Positions 61,317 to 64,000 of a DNA stretch of 64,000 bases are shown here, one piece after another. Source of the stretch: Pseudotabrizicola sp. GTDB lineage: Bacteria > Pseudomonadota > Alphaproteobacteria > Rhodobacterales > Rhodobacteraceae. The stretch lies in contig NZ_JAUSNR010000026.1 of the NCBI RefSeq assembly GCF_030656345.1, forward strand, positions 186,001 to 250,000. Direction: 5' to 3'. Within the stretch, counting starts at the first letter, position 1. Every line of letters starts with the position of its first letter. Under the pieces are notes generated by a model. That model saw only the letters and a list, made by a program, of their open reading frames with translations. It was not told the DNA's origin and made no database searches. A program made the translations under genes and the position numbers.

Positions 61317-61859
61317 ATGGAACGCAACCTGACCCATATCGCCCTGTTCGCCGCCCTGATCGCCGTGCTGGGTCTGGTGCCGCCACTCTATCTGGCCGGT
61401 GCCGTGCCGGTCACCGCACAAACGCTGGGCGTCATGCTGTGCGGCACCGTGCTGGGGGCAAAGCGCGGCACGCTTGCGGTGCTGCTGTTCCTGCTGCTGG
61501 TCGCGCTTGGTCTGCCCCTGCTGTCCGGCGGGCGCGGCGGTCTGGGCGTCTTTGTCGGCCCCTCCGCCGGGTATCTGGTCGGCTTCCCCCTCGCCGCCTT
61601 CGTCGCGGGCTGGATCATGGAGCGCACGACCCTGCCGCCGTTCTGGGCTGCAATTGCTGGCGGGGTCATCGGCGGCATCGGCGTGATGTATGTCTGCGGC
61701 ATCACCGGCATGGCCATCGTGCTGAACAAGACATGGGCCGAGGCAGCGCTGCTGGGCCTCGCCTTCCTGCCCGGCGATGTGATCAAGGCGGTTCTGGCCG
61801 GTCTGGTCACCCAATCCATCGCCCGCGCCCGCCCCGGTGCCCTGCTGGCCCGCGCCTGA
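61317..61859 (+). CDS. bioY: Biotin transporter substrate-binding (S) component
   Basis: A 180-residue membrane protein with six hydrophobic segments. GAVPVTAQTLGVMLCGTVLGAKRG and GLPLLSGGRGGLGVFVGPSAGYLVGFPLAAFVAGW are the conserved BioY biotin-binding features. It binds biotin with high affinity; with BioMN it forms the ATP-driven importer. GGAGG at 61305-61309 lies before the ATG. The stop codon is part of a 6-bp tandem repeat (CCTGAA). Biotin is the cofactor of PccA in this window, so uptake may support it. Confidence 0.94.
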   Translation: MERNLTHIALFAALIAVLGLVPPLYLAGAVPVTAQTLGVMLCGTVLGAKRGTLAVLLFLLLVALGLPLLSGGRGGLGVFVGPSAGYLVGFPLAAFVAGWIMERTTLPPFWAAIAGGVIGGIGVMYVCGITGMAIVLNKTWAEAALLGLAFLPGDVIKAVLAGLVTQSIARARPGALLARA

Positions 61860-61888
61860 ACCTGAACCTGAACCTGAATCTGTTCAGG
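61855..61888. repeat. Hexanucleotide repeat and hairpin at the bioY stop
   Basis: CCTGAA is repeated four times at 61855-61878, and the first copy contains the bioY TGA stop. The last copy pairs with TTCAGG at 61883-61888 (4-nt loop) as a small hairpin between bioY and the convergent thiolase gene. Because the unit is 6 bp, slippage would not alter frame and the first TGA always stops bioY. Confidence 0.85.
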
Positions 61889-61912
61889 CCCGCGCGTCCA
61901 GCCTGACGACCA

Positions 61913-62986
61913 TCATCGCTGCACCACCAGCGCCGTGCCGATCCCCCCGGCCGAGGCAATGGCCGCAAGGCCAGTGCCCGCGCGCAGGCTGTGAAACAGC
62001 CGCACCGCCAGCACCGCCCCCGATGCCCCGATCGGATGCCCCCGCGCCAGCGCGCCGCCTTGGCAATTCACCCGCGCCGGATCCAGCCCCGCCCGCGCCA
62101 CACAGGCCATCGCCTGTGCCGCATAGGCCTCCATCATCTCACTTCGCGTGATCTCCGCCGCAGACAGCCCCAGCCCCCGCAACGCCGCCGCAATCGCGGG
62201 AACCGGGGCCAGCCCCGGCTGCTCGGGGTCCGCGCCCAAGGTGCGCCCGCCCAGGATGCGCAAGGCCCCGGCCGAGGCAAAGCGATCCGCCGCCACCAGA
62301 CAGAACGCCGCGCCATCCGCCGCCACCGCCGCCGTGGTCCGCGTGACCGACCCCGCCACCACCGGCGCCCGCGCCAGCAGCGCCGGGGTCAGAAGTCGGG
62401 CAAAGGCGTCACGCACCACCCCCGCCAGCGGCACAATCTCGGGCCAGTCCTGAACTGCCAACGCTTTCGCATGGCTTTGCACCGCCCACGCTTCCTGCGC
62501 CGCGCGATCATAGCCACACACCGCCGCCAAAGCCGCCGCCGCCTCTGCCATGCGTGGATTGCGCGCAGGCCATGGCGTGAACGGCGCCTCGTCATATTCC
62601 ACCGGCACCCCACCCTCCGGGTCGGTCACAAACCGCAACGGCCGGCGCGAAAAGCTCTCCACCCCGCCCGCCAGCACAAAATCGGCGCAGCCCCCATCGA
62701 CCAGCGCCGCCGCCAGCAGCAGCGCATCAAGGCCTCCCGCGCATTGCCGGTCAATCGTCAGTCCAGCCACCCGCTCAGGCAATCCCGCCGCCAGCGCGAT
62801 CCGCCGCGCCGGATTGCCCCCCGGTCCGATGGCATTGGCGCAGATCACCTCATCCACCGCCACGCGCCCCGCATCCGCAAGGCAAGCGCGCAGCACCGGC
62901 ACCGCCAGCTCCTCCAGCGACAACCGCGCAAAAGCCCCGCCCTTGGGCACAACCCCCGTCCGCCGCGCCGACAGAATCACCGCCAT
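61913..62986 (-). CDS. Thiolase family protein, one canonical catalytic Cys absent
   Basis: A 357-residue thiolase-fold protein. LTIDRQCAGGLDALLLAAALVDGG carries the acyl-enzyme cysteine (QCAGG, near residue 82) and GGALARGHPIGASGAV the active-site histidine. The usual third motif CxGGGxG appears as IASAGGIGTALVVQR, with Ala at the position of the second cysteine, so the Claisen reaction may be altered or lost. It is about 30-40 residues shorter than typical thiolases. It overlaps the upstream acyl-CoA ligase gene by 10 bp and sits next to bioMNY. A role in acyl-CoA or pimelate-related metabolism is only inferred. Confidence 0.85.
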   Translation of the reverse strand: MAVILSARRTGVVPKGGAFARLSLEELAVPVLRACLADAGRVAVDEVICANAIGPGGNPARRIALAAGLPERVAGLTIDRQCAGGLDALLLAAALVDGGCADFVLAGGVESFSRRPLRFVTDPEGGVPVEYDEAPFTPWPARNPRMAEAAAALAAVCGYDRAAQEAWAVQSHAKALAVQDWPEIVPLAGVVRDAFARLLTPALLARAPVVAGSVTRTTAAVAADGAAFCLVAADRFASAGALRILGGRTLGADPEQPGLAPVPAIAAALRGLGLSAAEITRSEMMEAYAAQAMACVARAGLDPARVNCQGGALARGHPIGASGAVLAVRLFHSLRAGTGLAAIASAGGIGTALVVQR

Positions 62987-64000
62987 GCATCCACCTCGCG
63001 CTGCAACACGCCAAGGTCGGTCTTGCCCGACCCCAGCACCGGCCAGTCCTGCCGCCAGATCACCCGACGCGGGGCCAGCGTCGCGCCCAGCCGTGCCCGC
63101 GCCGCTGCCATGATCTCACCCTCACACGCCCGGTCGCCCGTCAGCACCGCCATCAGCACATGCCCGCGCAAGCCGTCGGCCCGCGCCAGCACCGCCGCCC
63201 GCTCAACCCCCGGCAAACCCGCCAGAAACCGCTCGATCTCCTCGGGAAACACATTCTGCCCGGCCACCGTCACCATCCGCCCGGCCCGCCCGCGCAACAC
63301 CAGCCCCGCCGGCGTCAGCGCCCCGATCTCGCCCACGCACAACCACCCCTCATGCCACCGCGCCGATCCCGGATCGTCGCCAGCATAGCGCTGAAACACA
63401 TAGGGGCTGCGCAGCCAGACCTGCCCCACCGCCCCCGCAGGCAGATCACGGCCTTCACCATCACGGATCCGCAACTCCACCCCCGGATAGGGCCGCCCCA
63501 CCGTCTCGGCCCCGTCGCCCGGTCCGGCAAGCGTGATGAAACTCGCCTCCGCCGCGCCATAAAACTCGCGCACCTCCGCCCCCGGTGCCACCGCCATCAG
63601 CGCCACACGCAGCCCCGCCTCCAGCTTGGCCCCGCCCACCAGCACCAACCGCAGATCGGGCCACACCACCCCGCAAGCCACCATCTGCGCCAGATGCACC
63701 GGGGTCGCATAGATCACATGGGTCCCGCGCTCCGCCACTGCCCGCGCCATCCGGTCCACCCGCAACCCGTCCAGCAGATGCACGCAGGCCCCCAGCGCCA
63801 GCCCCTCCAGCGCCGCATACAGCGCCAGCGATTGCGACAACCGCCCCGGCACCGCCACCCGCACGCCCGGCCCGATCCCGAACAGCCGCGCATTCACCGC
63901 AAAACTGGCCAGCCACGACCCTTGGCTCCGCACCACCCGCCGCGCCCCGCCCAAAGACCCGCCGGTCAGCGTCTCAAAACAGCCAGACCCGGCTTCAACA
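62977..64000 (-). CDS. AMP-dependent acyl-CoA ligase, 5' end outside the window
   Basis: The frame stays open to the right edge, so at least 340 residues are encoded and the N-terminus is missing. SGCFETLTGGSLGGARRVV is a variant of the adenylation A3 loop (T-SGTTG). REFYGAAEASFITLAG is the A5-type region (YGxTE), GEGRDLPAGAVGQVWLRSPYVFQRYAGD, CVGEIGALTPAGLVLRGRAGRM (A7/A8, GEIG and GR...) and the C-terminal lysine motif LGSGKTDLGVLQRE (A10) complete it. It activates a carboxylic acid with ATP and CoA. It overlaps the thiolase by 10 bp, suggesting a joint acyl-CoA pathway. The substrate is unknown. Confidence 0.88.
   Translation of the reverse strand, partial: VEAGSGCFETLTGGSLGGARRVVRSQGSWLASFAVNARLFGIGPGVRVAVPGRLSQSLALYAALEGLALGACVHLLDGLRVDRMARAVAERGTHVIYATPVHLAQMVACGVVWPDLRLVLVGGAKLEAGLRVALMAVAPGAEVREFYGAAEASFITLAGPGDGAETVGRPYPGVELRIRDGEGRDLPAGAVGQVWLRSPYVFQRYAGDDPGSARWHEGWLCVGEIGALTPAGLVLRGRAGRMVTVAGQNVFPEEIERFLAGLPGVERAAVLARADGLRGHVLMAVLTGDRACEGEIMAAARARLGATLAPRRVIWRQDWPVLGSGKTDLGVLQREVDAWR

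Noticed and set aside
1..64000. rRNA, tRNA, prophage or insertion-sequence genes
   Set aside because: No tRNA-like cloverleaf, rRNA segment, transposase, integrase or phage structural protein was recognised by reading. A tRNAscan or Infernal run could still find a small RNA that I missed.

Overview
The window looks like chromosomal DNA of a high-GC alphaproteobacterium of the Rhodobacterales (Rhodobacter/Paracoccaceae-like). This rests on gene neighbourhoods recognised from family knowledge, since no database search was possible. The neighbourhoods are hisD with a UPF0262 gene, perM-hdaA-ppk-ppx, proS with lolCD, dprA-topA, a pccB...pccA...scpA propionyl-CoA locus with an ScfR/PccR-type regulator, betIBA facing choXWV, and bioMNY. 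No rRNA, tRNA, CRISPR array, transposase or phage gene was seen.

Layout. 0-7 kb holds UPF0262 (partial), hisD, a MATE exporter, a NicO/DUF1007 metal-export pair, a glutathione transferase and an NAD-dependent epimerase. 7.2-11.1 kb holds parE followed by a small accessory insertion: a RelE-like toxin, an XRE antitoxin, a diverged 75-bp copy of the 3' end of parE, and an AT-rich HEPN-like gene. 11-17.4 kb holds a DUF1194 protein, a lipoprotein cytochrome c, lolD with its permease, a hemolysin-III membrane protein, a ThuA protein and proS. 17.7-26.8 kb is a long + strand run: AI-2E-type permease, hdaA, ppk, ppx, then small enzymes. 26.9-39.9 kb is the propionyl-CoA to succinyl-CoA locus (pccB, pccA, scpA, with small envelope genes between), followed by a serine hydrolase, two membrane proteins and the ScfR/PccR-type regulator.

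40-47.8 kb has a nuclease, the choline-to-betaine operon betI-betB-betA, and the divergent choline importer choXWV. 47.8-53.2 kb has topA, dprA and gabT. 53.4-59.4 kb is a complete phosphorelay set: a six-PAS hybrid kinase, a stand-alone receiver, a receiver fused to a degenerate GGDEF-like domain, and an Hpt protein. 59.5-64 kb has a lipoprotein, the biotin importer bioMNY, a thiolase lacking one usual catalytic cysteine and a partial acyl-CoA ligase.

The genes fit a metabolically flexible heterotroph that can use propionyl-CoA, choline and GABA, store polyphosphate and scavenge biotin. Biotin is the cofactor of the PccA found in the same window.

Beyond the genes, the main non-coding signals are a dispersed palindromic element present six times (four full, two half), putative PccR boxes, a Pho-box-like array before ppk, a BetI-like operator, a nested 60-bp palindrome, and the duplicated parE end that marks an insertion.
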